A stretch of 59,263 bases of DNA from Acrocarpospora pleiomorpha. Its GTDB lineage: Bacteria; Actinomycetota; Actinomycetes; Streptosporangiales; Streptosporangiaceae. Of this stretch, positions 51,277 to 59,263 are shown one piece after another. The stretch's first letter is position 1; each line of letters opens with the position of its first letter. A model generated the notes under the pieces. That model ran no database searches and was not told where the DNA came from. It worked only from the letters and a program-made list of their open reading frames with translations. The translations under genes were made by a program, and so were the position numbers. The stretch spans positions 1-59,263 of the forward strand of contig NZ_BLAF01000067.1 of NCBI RefSeq assembly GCF_009687885.1, in the 5' to 3' direction.

Positions 51277-53331
51277 ATGCCCCGGCTCGCGGTCTCCCTG
51301 GAGTTCACCAAGGAACTCGGCGCACTGGCCCGGCCGGTCCGCCGGGACGCCGTGGTCGCGGTGCGCCGTTTCCTGCACAACTCCCCCGCCGGACCCACCC
51401 CGGAACGGGTGCGCAACGCCCGCGACCCCCGCGTCTTCACGCTGCGCCTCAGCGACCGCTACCGGGGCGTGGTGCTGCGCCAGCGCGACGTCTACTGGCT
51501 GGTCGCGATCCTGCCCGACGCCGAGGCCTGGACCTACGCGCAGCGCCACCGCTTCACCGTCAACCCCGCCATCGGCGTGATCGAGGTCTGGGACGCCGAG
51601 GCGCTGGAGCGGGTCGAGCCCGCGCTGCGCCGCTCCTCGGCCGGCTCCCCCCGCCGCCTGTACGGCCACGTCTGCGACAGCGACCTGCTCAGCATCGGCA
51701 TCGACCCCCAGCTGCTGCCGCTGCTACGGCTGATGAGCACCGACGCGCACCTGGCGGCGGTGGAGCCGCTGCTGCCGGAGAGCCAGTTCGCGCCGCTGAG
51801 CGCGTTGGCCCAGGGCGGCTCGCTGGCCGAGGCCTGGCGGGAGCTGGACGGGTGCCGGTGCGTGCTGGCCGACGTGATCGACACCGAGGACCTGGCCACC
51901 GCGCTGTTACGCAGCCCTGGCAAGGCCGTGTTCGCCGCCGACCGGATCGAGCTGGACCGGATCCTGACCGTGCCGGACTGGTGCACGTTCCTGTATCCGC
52001 CGCAGCACACGTACTCCAACTGGGAGAGCTACGAGCAGCCCGCGCTGATCACCGGGGGCGCCGGCACCGGCAAGACGATCATCGCGCTGCACCGGGCCGC
52101 CCACCTGGCCCGCCACGGCACCGGACCGGTGCTGCTGGCCACCTTCTCCCAGGTGCTGGTGAACGAGCTGGCCACCAAGCTGGACATGATCATCGATGAC
52201 GAGGTGCTGCGCAAGCGCGTCGAGGTGACCAACGTGGACCGGCTGGCCTACCGGATCGTGGCCGAGCACGAGGGGCGGCCGCCGAAGGTGGTCGGGGACG
52301 TGGCCAAGCTCTGGCAGGAGGCGGCCGGGAGCAGGTTCGGGGCCGCGTTCCTGCTGCGCGAGTGGGAGCAGGTGATCCTGTCGCAGAACCTGCGCTCGCT
52401 GGAGGAGTATCTGGCGGCCGAACGTCCGGGGCGGGGCACCCAGCTGTCGCCGGAGATCAAGAGCAATGTGTGGCGGGCGGTCGAGCACGTGGAGGGGCAG
52501 TTGCGGGCGTCGGGGCGGCGCACGCTGCTGCAGCTGGTCAGCGAGGCCGCCGATCTGCTCGGGCAGGCCACCGGGGACATGCTGGGCGACCAGGCGCCGG
52601 GGCGCGAGCCGTACAAGCATGTGGTGGTGGACGAGGCGCAGGACCTGCACCCGGCGCAGTGGCGGCTGCTGCGCGCGGCGGTGCCGCCGGGGCCCAACGA
52701 CCTGTTCGTGGTGGGCGACCCGCACCAGCGCATGTTCGACACCCGGGCGGCGCTGGCCGGGATGGGCATCCCGGTCCGGCGGTTCCACCTGAAGATCTCG
52801 CACCGGCTGCCGCACGAGATCCTCTCCTTCGGCGTACGGCTGCGCGGCGGCGGCCCGGTCGACGGCCTCGCCGAGGGCGTCTCCGAGATGTACGGCTACC
52901 GCTCGCTCCAGCACGGCCCCCGGCCGATGGTGCGCAACTACGTCAGCCCGGAGGCGGAGATCACCGGGCTGGTCGCGCACGTGACCGACTGGCTGGCCGA
53001 CGGGGTGCCGCCGAACCAGGTCGCGGTGGCGGCCAGGACCGTGGAACTGGTCAGGACCGCGCGCGCGGCGCTGCGCGCGGCGGGCATCGAAGTGAAGGTG
53101 ACGATGCTGCACGGCATGAAGGGTCTGGAGTTTCGCCGGGTGGCCGTGATAGGCGTTGCAGACGGGATCGTTCCGGCGCCAGAGCAGCTCACTCCGGCCT
53201 CGGAGGACCCCACGGCCCGAGCCCATGACCTGCAACGAGAACGGGGGCTGCTCTATGTGGCCTGCACGCGGGCGAACGAGCTGCTCTACGTGTCCTACTC
53301 CGGCCGGGCGAGTCCCTTCCTGCCCACCTGA
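51277..53331 (+). CDS. UvrD/Rep-type SF1 helicase with RelE-like N-terminus
   Basis: 684 residues. Residues 1-100 look like a RelE/ParE-type toxin fold (SLEFTKELGALARPVRRD, RYRGVVLRQRDVYWLVAI, AEAWTYAQRHRFTVNP). The helicase has Walker A GGAGTGKT (260-267), DEAQ (452-455), a GDPHQRMFD motif III, KGLEFRRVAVIG and LLYVACTRANELL. Superfamily 1A, 3'-5' DNA translocases; the N-terminus probably is a structural or binding module because active-site residues cannot be confirmed. Six bp from the upstream gene and 48 bp from the downstream one, so one operon. Confidence 0.9.
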   Translation: MPRLAVSLEFTKELGALARPVRRDAVVAVRRFLHNSPAGPTPERVRNARDPRVFTLRLSDRYRGVVLRQRDVYWLVAILPDAEAWTYAQRHRFTVNPAIGVIEVWDAEALERVEPALRRSSAGSPRRLYGHVCDSDLLSIGIDPQLLPLLRLMSTDAHLAAVEPLLPESQFAPLSALAQGGSLAEAWRELDGCRCVLADVIDTEDLATALLRSPGKAVFAADRIELDRILTVPDWCTFLYPPQHTYSNWESYEQPALITGGAGTGKTIIALHRAAHLARHGTGPVLLATFSQVLVNELATKLDMIIDDEVLRKRVEVTNVDRLAYRIVAEHEGRPPKVVGDVAKLWQEAAGSRFGAAFLLREWEQVILSQNLRSLEEYLAAERPGRGTQLSPEIKSNVWRAVEHVEGQLRASGRRTLLQLVSEAADLLGQATGDMLGDQAPGREPYKHVVVDEAQDLHPAQWRLLRAAVPPGPNDLFVVGDPHQRMFDTRAALAGMGIPVRRFHLKISHRLPHEILSFGVRLRGGGPVDGLAEGVSEMYGYRSLQHGPRPMVRNYVSPEAEITGLVAHVTDWLADGVPPNQVAVAARTVELVRTARAALRAAGIEVKVTMLHGMKGLEFRRVAVIGVADGIVPAPEQLTPASEDPTARAHDLQRERGLLYVACTRANELLYVSYSGRASPFLPT

Positions 53332-53379
53332 TCCCCTAATCTGAACTGCGGAGATATTCCCCTTGCCGGTTGGACCTGC

Positions 53380-55206
53380 ATGAATCTAAGCCTGAGCGAC
53401 ATCGTGCCCTCCCTGCGCTGGACCGCGCCCAGCCAGGTCGAGCCGATCGCCAGCGACCCAGGCCTCCCCGACGCGTGGTGGCAGGCGCTTCCCCTGGACC
53501 GGGCCTGCGCCGCGGTGGGCACGGAGCGGGTGGCGTCCCGGCTGGCCGATCTGACCACGGCGTGCTGGGGTCATCTGGTGCTGGGCGACATCATGCCGTT
53601 GCTGAGGTTCACCAACCCCGTGGAGAGCCAGCAGCTGCCGGGCGGCAGGGAGAGCGTGCTCCAGCTTTTCTCCGGCGTGCTGGACAAGCTGCTGGAGACC
53701 GAATCGGGCGATCCGGTCTCGACCCCGCCCGCGGTGCCGGAGCGGCCGCTGCCCGAGCTGGTGGACGAGGTCTTCGCCCGGCTCGACGACCGCCAGCGCG
53801 CCATCGCCAGGGACCGGCTGTATGCCGAGCAGCGCGCCACCCTGGACGAGCTGGCCCAGCGTTTCTCCGTCACCCGGGAGCGGATCAGGCAGATCGAGCG
53901 GGATCTGCGCGACCACGTGGACGCCTGGCTGTCCAGCCAGGACGCGGCCCCGCTGAGCGCGCACCTGAGCTGGCTGCGCACTCGGCTCGGCTCGGCCGTG
54001 CCGGCCGACGACCTGACCGCCGCCGTGCCGTGGCACCGCACCGAGCTGGCCACCCTGGGGATCCCGGCCTGGCGGTTCGTGCGCACCCTGCTCACCGGCT
54101 ACGAGCAGGTGGACGGCTGGCTGATCGCCGGCGGCGCGGACGAGCTGCGGGAGAAGACCCGGGGCCTGTTCACCGACGGCCCGGTCCCGCTGGCCGAGGC
54201 GATCGTGATGGTCTCCCAGCTGGGCGTGCGCGAGGACGTGGCCGAGCGGTGGCTGGCGGCGGTGCCGCACCTGCGGGTGCTGGAAGGGCACGTGGTGCCG
54301 TGGCCGCGCAGCGTGAACGACAAGGCCGAGGCGGTGCTGGCGGTGGCCGGGATGCCACTGTCGCCGGAGGAGATCCAGACCAGGATCGGCGAGGACTACA
54401 GCCTGGTCGGCATCCGTAACCAGCTGACCGCCGATGAGCGGTTCCTGCGGCTGGATCGCAACAAGTACGGACTCACCCGGTGGGGCGGCGAGGAATATCT
54501 GGGCATCCGCGAGATGATCGCCAGGGAGATCCAACGGGCCGGGGGTGAGGCGTCGGTGAACACCATCGTGACTAGCCTGACCTCGCGGTATGAGGTGAGC
54601 GAGAGCTCGGTGCGCGCGTACGCGGGCGGGCCGGGGTTCGAGCGCACCCAGCGGGGGTGGATCCGGGTGGCCGGCGCGGAGCAGGGCGAGTACCAGCCGC
54701 GCCGGGACGTCTCGATGACGCGGCGCTGCTTCCGCAGCCGGGACGGGCGCTGGTGGCATCGGGTGGACGTGAACGCCGAGCATCTGCGGGGTTCTGGTTC
54801 GCCGCTGCCGACCGGGTTCGCGGCCCATCTGGGCATGGCGCCCGGCGGGCAGCTGACGGCGTCCACGGCGTCGGGCGAGGTCGTGATCAGCTGGCACAAC
54901 CAGCCGACCATGGGGTCGATCCGGCCGGTGCTCGCGGAATACAACGCGGCGGAAGGCGATCATGTCTTCCTGACCGTGTCGGACGGCGGCGAGTTGCTGA
55001 CCCGGTTCCTGCCCGCCAGCCCGCCCGGGCTGCCGACGCTCAACCGGGCCCTGCACCTGATCGGGTATACGGCTCCGGTGGCTTCGGAGGCGGAAGGGTT
55101 GCGGCTGATCGGGGCCCGGATCGGGCTGCCCGACGGAGCTGCGCGGGATGAGGTGCTGACCCGGCTGCGCGAGCGCGGCGACCGGGACATTCTCACGTTC
55201 CTGTAA
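53380..55206 (+). CDS. Sigma-70 region-4-like helix-turn-helix regulator
   Basis: 608 residues. A region-4-like helix-turn-helix occupies about 147-182 (TLDELAQRFSVTRERIRQIE), very close to primary sigma factors. Residues ~315-440 contain two winged-helix-like segments (SPEEIQTRIGEDYSLVGIRN; IVTSLTSRYEVSESSVRAYA). The C-terminal ~160 residues are shared with the first regulator homologue (RCFRSRDGRWWHRVDV, GYTAPVASEA, LTRLRERGDRDILTFL). There is no region 2, so it is not a normal sigma factor. Third gene of the operon. Confidence 0.85.
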   Translation: MNLSLSDIVPSLRWTAPSQVEPIASDPGLPDAWWQALPLDRACAAVGTERVASRLADLTTACWGHLVLGDIMPLLRFTNPVESQQLPGGRESVLQLFSGVLDKLLETESGDPVSTPPAVPERPLPELVDEVFARLDDRQRAIARDRLYAEQRATLDELAQRFSVTRERIRQIERDLRDHVDAWLSSQDAAPLSAHLSWLRTRLGSAVPADDLTAAVPWHRTELATLGIPAWRFVRTLLTGYEQVDGWLIAGGADELREKTRGLFTDGPVPLAEAIVMVSQLGVREDVAERWLAAVPHLRVLEGHVVPWPRSVNDKAEAVLAVAGMPLSPEEIQTRIGEDYSLVGIRNQLTADERFLRLDRNKYGLTRWGGEEYLGIREMIAREIQRAGGEASVNTIVTSLTSRYEVSESSVRAYAGGPGFERTQRGWIRVAGAEQGEYQPRRDVSMTRRCFRSRDGRWWHRVDVNAEHLRGSGSPLPTGFAAHLGMAPGGQLTASTASGEVVISWHNQPTMGSIRPVLAEYNAAEGDHVFLTVSDGGELLTRFLPASPPGLPTLNRALHLIGYTAPVASEAEGLRLIGARIGLPDGAARDEVLTRLRERGDRDILTFL

Positions 55207-55267
55207 CGGCCTTTGTCGGGATCTGCCAGGATCTTGGGGCAATTGTCCGTTCAGGGAAGGATTTATC

Positions 55268-56296
55268 GTGAAATTTCCGGCGATTTGGGCCGGGTCGGCG
55301 GTGATGTTCGCTGGGGTGCTGGGGGTGGCGGTGGCCGTTCCGGCGGAGGCGGCGACCAGGGTTCTCGGTGTCGATGTGAGCAACTGGACCGGGGACGTCG
55401 ACTGGGATTCGGTGGCCGATGGCGGGGCCGGGTTCGCGTACGTGCACGCGACCGAGGGGTTGGATTATCGCAATCCGCGTTTCGCCGATCAGTTCGGTGG
55501 GGCGAAGGAGGCGGGCATCTTCCGGGGGGCCTATCACTTCGCGCAGCCGCATGAGTCCAGTGGGGCCGCGCAGGCCGATTTCTTCGTGCGCAACGGGGGG
55601 CGGTGGATCGCCGACAGTAAGACGCTGCCGGGGGTGCTGGATGTGGAGGACAATCCGTACAAAAACCGGAATGGCCTGAATCACTGTTACGGGTTAGGCC
55701 AGGACGAGATGGTGAAGTGGATCAGTGACTTCACCAAGCGGTATCGGGCCAGGACGCACCGGGATGTGGTGATCTACACGACCACGGCGTGGTGGCGCAG
55801 TTGCACCGGTGACGCGAAGGGGTTCGGCCGGAATCCGCTGTGGGTGGCGCGGTGGGGCACGTCGGCGGGGCCGCTGCCGGCCTCCTGGAAGAGGCACACG
55901 TTCTGGCAGTCGGCCGAGAAGGGCAACCACGCGGGGGGCGAGGATCGGTTCAATGGGAGTAAGGCGCAGCTGCAGCGGCTGGCTTTCCCGCCCGCGACCT
56001 ATTGGGCGACGGGGCTGGCGGTGCGGCGGAACGCGTACACGGTGACGGTCAGCAACACCGGGGCGCGGACGGTCAGCAAGCTGTCTGTGTACGGGCAGAC
56101 GTTCGGGGGGAACAAGCTGGTGAAGGCGCCCAAGGCGTGCAAGATCACCGCGACCGTGTTGCGGTGCACGCTGACCTCCCTCGCGCCGGGCAAATCGGTC
56201 AAGCTCACGCTGGCGACCAAGCCGAAGGCGACTGGTCCTGTCGGGATCAACCTGAAGGTGGGCTCGTTGAAGCTGACCTTGCGGGCGGCTGGGTAG
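55268..56296 (+). CDS. Secreted GH25 lysozyme (muramidase)
   Basis: 342 residues. Signal peptide ending near VPAEAATR, then the GH25 domain with Asp36 (GVDVSNWTGDVDW) and Asp125/Glu127 (GVLDVEDN), plus FRGAYHFAQP and the IYTTTAWW segment. It hydrolyses peptidoglycan. A ~90-residue C-terminal beta domain (TVTVSNTGARTVSKLSVYG) with paired cysteines is probably a wall-binding or structural module. The GTG start has AAGGA upstream. Confidence 0.92.
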   Translation: MKFPAIWAGSAVMFAGVLGVAVAVPAEAATRVLGVDVSNWTGDVDWDSVADGGAGFAYVHATEGLDYRNPRFADQFGGAKEAGIFRGAYHFAQPHESSGAAQADFFVRNGGRWIADSKTLPGVLDVEDNPYKNRNGLNHCYGLGQDEMVKWISDFTKRYRARTHRDVVIYTTTAWWRSCTGDAKGFGRNPLWVARWGTSAGPLPASWKRHTFWQSAEKGNHAGGEDRFNGSKAQLQRLAFPPATYWATGLAVRRNAYTVTVSNTGARTVSKLSVYGQTFGGNKLVKAPKACKITATVLRCTLTSLAPGKSVKLTLATKPKATGPVGINLKVGSLKLTLRAAG

Positions 56297-56305
56297 GCTC
56301 GGGGC

Positions 56306-57688
56306 ATGCTGCGCCTTTATGACACACGTCACCGGCAGGTCGAGCCGATCCTGCCGGTGGGGGCGCGGGCGCTGCGCATGTACACCTGTGGGCCGACGGT
56401 CTACCGGTATGCCCATCTGGGCAACCTGCGCTCGTACCTGTTCGCGGATCTGATCCGGCGGGTGGTGGAGCGGCAGGGGGTGCGGGCGATGGTGTGCCAG
56501 AACATCACTGACGTGGGTCATCTGGCCGATGACGCGGAGATCGATCCCCTGGGCGAGGACAAGGTTCTCGCCCAGGCGCGGGCCGAGGGGCGGTCGGCGC
56601 TGGAGATCGCGCGGTTCTACGAGGACGCGTTCCGGCGGGACACGGGGGACCTCAACCTGCGCGTGCCCGAGCACACGCCGCGCGCCACCGAGACCATCGA
56701 CCTGATGATCGAGTTGATCGCCAAGCTCATCGAGAAGGGCCACGCTTACGAGGGCCCCGATGGCTCGGTGTTCTTCTCCGCCGAATCTTTCGCGTCGTAT
56801 GGCGAGATTTCCGGAAATCGTCTTGACGCGTTGCGCCCTGGGCACCGGGTCGACGGCGTGGACAGCCGCAAACGATTCCACGCCGACTGGGCGCTCTGGA
56901 AGCACGCCCACCGCGACCTGACCTGGGACACGCCCTGGGGCCGCGGTTTCCCCGGCTGGCACATCGAATGCTCCGCGATGTCGCTGGCGTTCCTGGGTGA
57001 GCACGTGGATGTGCACACCGGCGGCATCGACCTACGTTTCCCTCATCACGAGGACGAACGCGCCCAATCCGACTCTGCGGTCGGCCATGAGGTCGTACGG
57101 CACTGGGCGCACGGCGAGCACCTCCTCTTCGACGGCCGCAAAATGGCCAAATCCACCGGAAACGTGGTCCTGCTCAGCGACGTGACCGACGCGGGCCTGG
57201 ATCCGCTCGCCGTCCGCCTGGCGCTCATGGAACACCGCTACCGCCAGCAGATGAACCTCACCTGGGACACCCTCCACGCCGCCGACCGCACCCTGAAACG
57301 CTGGCGCCAGAAAGTCGCCGAATGGGCCGAATCCCCCAGCAGACCCATCGCGACCGACTCCTCCACCGCGATCCAGTCAGCCTTCAACGACGACCTCGAC
57401 ACGCCTCTCGCCCTCCGCCTCCTCCGCGACCTCGAACGCGACCCAGCCATCCCTCCCGGCTCGAAGTTCGAGACCTTCCTCCACTTCGACCACCTCCTCG
57501 GCCTCGACCTCTCCTCCGAAATCGGCAGGGTCCCCGTGCTCCCTCCAGGCGCGGCCGAACTGATGGCCCAACGCTCCCGCGCCCGTGACGCCCTCGATTG
57601 GCCAGAATCCGACCGCCTCCGCGACGCCCTCGCCGAACTCGGCGTCAAGGTAGCCGACACCCCCGAAGGCCAAACCTGGACCCGGTAG
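56306..57688 (+). CDS. cysS: Cysteinyl-tRNA synthetase (variant HIGH motif)
   Basis: 460 residues. The zinc ligands C28, C222, H247 and E251 are present, and the KMSKS loop is KMAKS (279-283). The HIGH motif reads HLGN (37-40). All usual CysRS domains are there, but the anticodon-binding end is short. Starts 9 bp after the lysozyme stop. Actinomycetes often carry more than one CysRS-like gene; I cannot tell whether this is the housekeeping copy. The last third has notably C-rich codon use. Confidence 0.88.
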   Translation: MLRLYDTRHRQVEPILPVGARALRMYTCGPTVYRYAHLGNLRSYLFADLIRRVVERQGVRAMVCQNITDVGHLADDAEIDPLGEDKVLAQARAEGRSALEIARFYEDAFRRDTGDLNLRVPEHTPRATETIDLMIELIAKLIEKGHAYEGPDGSVFFSAESFASYGEISGNRLDALRPGHRVDGVDSRKRFHADWALWKHAHRDLTWDTPWGRGFPGWHIECSAMSLAFLGEHVDVHTGGIDLRFPHHEDERAQSDSAVGHEVVRHWAHGEHLLFDGRKMAKSTGNVVLLSDVTDAGLDPLAVRLALMEHRYRQQMNLTWDTLHAADRTLKRWRQKVAEWAESPSRPIATDSSTAIQSAFNDDLDTPLALRLLRDLERDPAIPPGSKFETFLHFDHLLGLDLSSEIGRVPVLPPGAAELMAQRSRARDALDWPESDRLRDALAELGVKVADTPEGQTWTR

Positions 57689-57724
57689 GGTTCCCACCCA
57701 CCCAGCCCTAATCAGAGTTATCGG

Positions 57725-57742
57725 GTTTGCCTTCGGGCAGAC
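57725..57742 (+). terminator. Short UUCG hairpin after cysS
   Basis: GTTTGCC, TTCG loop, GGCAGAC: a 7-bp RNA stem with one G-U pair, 37 bp after the cysS stop. Probably its terminator. The rest of 57689-57980 (292 bp) holds a second small hairpin (57786-57801) and the left non-coding end of the IS. Confidence 0.55.
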
Positions 57743-57849
57743 TTGGTGCCAGGTAGCCGCCGGTGGGTGAGCACTCCCCAACCCCGGGCCCTTCGGAGCC
57801 CTGAACAAAGATCGTGCCCCCTCCGGTCGGCCGGGAGAGTTGATCGCTG

Positions 57850-59258
57850 CTGGGATGTCGTGCCCACCCCTGTTCGCCGGGGGTGTGAGTACTCGTTGAT
57901 TAGGTCGCCGATGGTTCTCCCGCGGGCTGCTTGGCCCGGGTTTTGGCCCGGACCGATGTCGTCGAGGGCTGGAGGAAGCGGTGCGGCTGTTCGCGGGCGA
58001 TGACTGGGCTGAAGATCATCACGATGTCGAGCTGATGGACGAGTCGGGCCGGGTGCTGGCCCGGGCACGGCTGCCGGAGGGGATGGAGGGAATGGCGCGG
58101 CTGCACGCGCTGATCGGGGAACAGATCAGCGGGCGGGCCGGGGATCAGGACGGCGGGCCGGGACAGGAGGCCGGCGAAGCGGTGGAGGTGGTGGTCGGGA
58201 TCGAGACCGACCGGGGACCGTGGGTGGAGGCGCTGATCGCGGCCGGATACACGGTGCTGGCGGTCAATCCGCTGCAGTCGGCCCGCTACCGGGACCGGTT
58301 ACGCGTGTCGAGGGCCAAGAGCGACGCCGCCGACGCGCACGTGCTGGCCGACATGGTCCGCACCGACGCCCACCAACTGCGGCCGGTCGCCGCCGACAGC
58401 CCCCGCGCGGAGGCGATCAAGGTGGTGGCGCGGGCGCACAAGAGGCTGATCTGGGAACGCACCCGCCACGCCCAAAGGCTGCGGCACGCGCTGCGCGACT
58501 ACTTCCCCGCCGCCTTGGTGGCCTTCGATGACCTGACCGCTCCCGACGTGCTGGAACTGCTCGCGGCAGCGCCGGAACCGGATGCGGCGGCGAAGCTGAC
58601 CATGGGAAGGATCAGCGCGGCGCTGAAACGGGCCCGCCGCCGCAACGTCGGCGCCAAAGCGACGGCGATCCAGCAGGCGCTGCGCACCCCCCAGCTGGGC
58701 CGGCCGACGGTGGTGAGCGCCGCCTACGCCGCCACCGTCGCCTCCCAGGCCGCCATCCTCACCGTCGTGAACGAGCAGATCACCATGCTTGCCGAGCAGG
58801 TGGAGCAGCATTTTGGGCAGCACCCGGCCGCTAAGATCATCTGCTCCCAGCCCGGTCTGGGAATGATCCTGGGCGCCCGGGTGCTCGCCGAGTTCGGCGA
58901 CGCCCAAGGCCGCTACGCCACGGCCAAAGCCCGCCGCAACTACGCCGCCACCTCCCCGATCACCCGCGCCTCAGGCAAGAAACGGGTGGTGATGGCCCGG
59001 CACGTGCACAACGACCGCCTCATCGACGCCCTGCACGCCCAGGCCTTCGCCGCCCTGACCGCCTCCCCCGGCGCCCGCGCTTACTACGACCAGGCCAAAG
59101 CCCGCGACATCGGCCACCACGCCGCACTCCGCCACCTGGCCAACAAACTCGTCGCCATCCTGCACGGCTGCCTGAAAACCGGAACCCTCTACAACGAGAA
59201 AACCGCCTGGCCACACCACAACCACGCCACCGCTTGACATCTAACGCCCTGGGATGTC
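57850..59258 (+). mobile_element. IS110-family insertion sequence (boundaries inferred)
   Basis: The transposase occupies 57981-59237. The 10-bp sequence CTGGGATGTC appears on both sides, at 57850-57859 and 59249-59258, giving a 1.41 kb element, normal for IS110. The family lacks true terminal inverted repeats and often shows no target duplication, so the repeat may mark core target or ends. The ~120-bp non-coding left part could encode the bridge RNA. Confidence 0.55.
57981..59237 (+). CDS. IS110-family transposase
   Basis: 418 residues. The RuvC-like DEDD domain (DDWAEDHHDVELMD, IETDRGPW with E75, RAKSDAADAHVLADMVR with D115 and D118) is followed by a coiled region and the Transposase_20 domain (SQPGLGMILGARVLAEFGD, PITRASGKKRVV, serine in the RASGK motif). 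The reading frame is intact from GTG to TGA, so the element may be mobile. No frameshift seen. Confidence 0.93.
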   Translation: MRLFAGDDWAEDHHDVELMDESGRVLARARLPEGMEGMARLHALIGEQISGRAGDQDGGPGQEAGEAVEVVVGIETDRGPWVEALIAAGYTVLAVNPLQSARYRDRLRVSRAKSDAADAHVLADMVRTDAHQLRPVAADSPRAEAIKVVARAHKRLIWERTRHAQRLRHALRDYFPAALVAFDDLTAPDVLELLAAAPEPDAAAKLTMGRISAALKRARRRNVGAKATAIQQALRTPQLGRPTVVSAAYAATVASQAAILTVVNEQITMLAEQVEQHFGQHPAAKIICSQPGLGMILGARVLAEFGDAQGRYATAKARRNYAATSPITRASGKKRVVMARHVHNDRLIDALHAQAFAALTASPGARAYYDQAKARDIGHHAALRHLANKLVAILHGCLKTGTLYNEKTAWPHHNHATA

Positions 59259-59263
59259 TTTGT

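Noticed and set aside
51277..53331. Classical RelE toxin-antitoxin pair
   Set aside because: The RelE-like part is fused to a helicase and no small antitoxin gene precedes it.
49507..55206. Ordinary sigma factors
   Set aside because: Region 2, needed for core binding and -10 recognition, is absent in both proteins; only a region-4-like helix-turn-helix is visible in one.
57689..57849. tRNA gene after cysS
   Set aside because: The hairpins do not fold into a cloverleaf and no TΨC-like GTTCGA motif in the right context is seen.

Overview
This is a 59 kb stretch of high-GC actinobacterial chromosome. The composition, the many GTG starts and the gene families (Ku/LigD, MoeZ, mycosin-type proteases, DUF3107, DUF3117, an FdxA-type ferredoxin, a SigE/RseA/HtrA/TatB block) point to an actinomycete. 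My guess, an inference rather than a demonstration, is the Streptosporangiales (Nonomuraea, Streptosporangium, Microbispora type). No rRNA, tRNA or CRISPR array was recognised.

Layout. 1-305 holds no gene but is strongly structured: a 133-bp inverted-repeat element and a tandem repeat. 306-8.0 kb carries a TagF-like polymerase, an alkyltransferase-like DNA repair protein, and two tandem copies of a two-gene module (membrane-anchored protein plus mycosin-type subtilase). One mycosin has an intact catalytic triad and the other has lost it. 8.0-15.3 kb has moeZ, a hydrolase, two histidine-rich secreted proteins, ku, a ligD split into separate ligase and polymerase genes, a TetR regulator and DUF3107. 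15.3-33 kb is mostly core or conserved actinobacterial genes: a ferritin-like protein, a DEAD-box helicase, a RecB-like nuclease, a metallo-beta-lactamase-fold protein with eroded metal ligands, an Asp-box propeller membrane protein, a CPBP protease, CitE-like lyase, BioY, an MgtE-N/CBS protein and a DUF1003 protein.

33-47 kb resembles the Mycobacterium tuberculosis mrp/tatB/htrA/rseA/sigE and tag/LOG/dapE/dapC/fdxA neighbourhoods: envelope stress response, DNA base repair and lysine/diaminopimelate synthesis. A good ECF promoter lies upstream of sigE, suggesting autoregulation.

47-59 kb is more accessory. It has an orphan lipoprotein binding protein, a methyltransferase, and then the most unusual unit of the window: three co-directional genes at 49507-55206. 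Two homologous proteins, one with a sigma-70 region-4-like helix-turn-helix and one in which it has decayed, flank a superfamily 1 helicase with a RelE-like N-terminus. A GH25 lysozyme, a CysRS with a variant HIGH motif and an apparently intact IS110-family element follow.

The two best candidates for an undescribed system are this regulator/helicase/regulator cassette and the mycosin/pseudo-mycosin double module.
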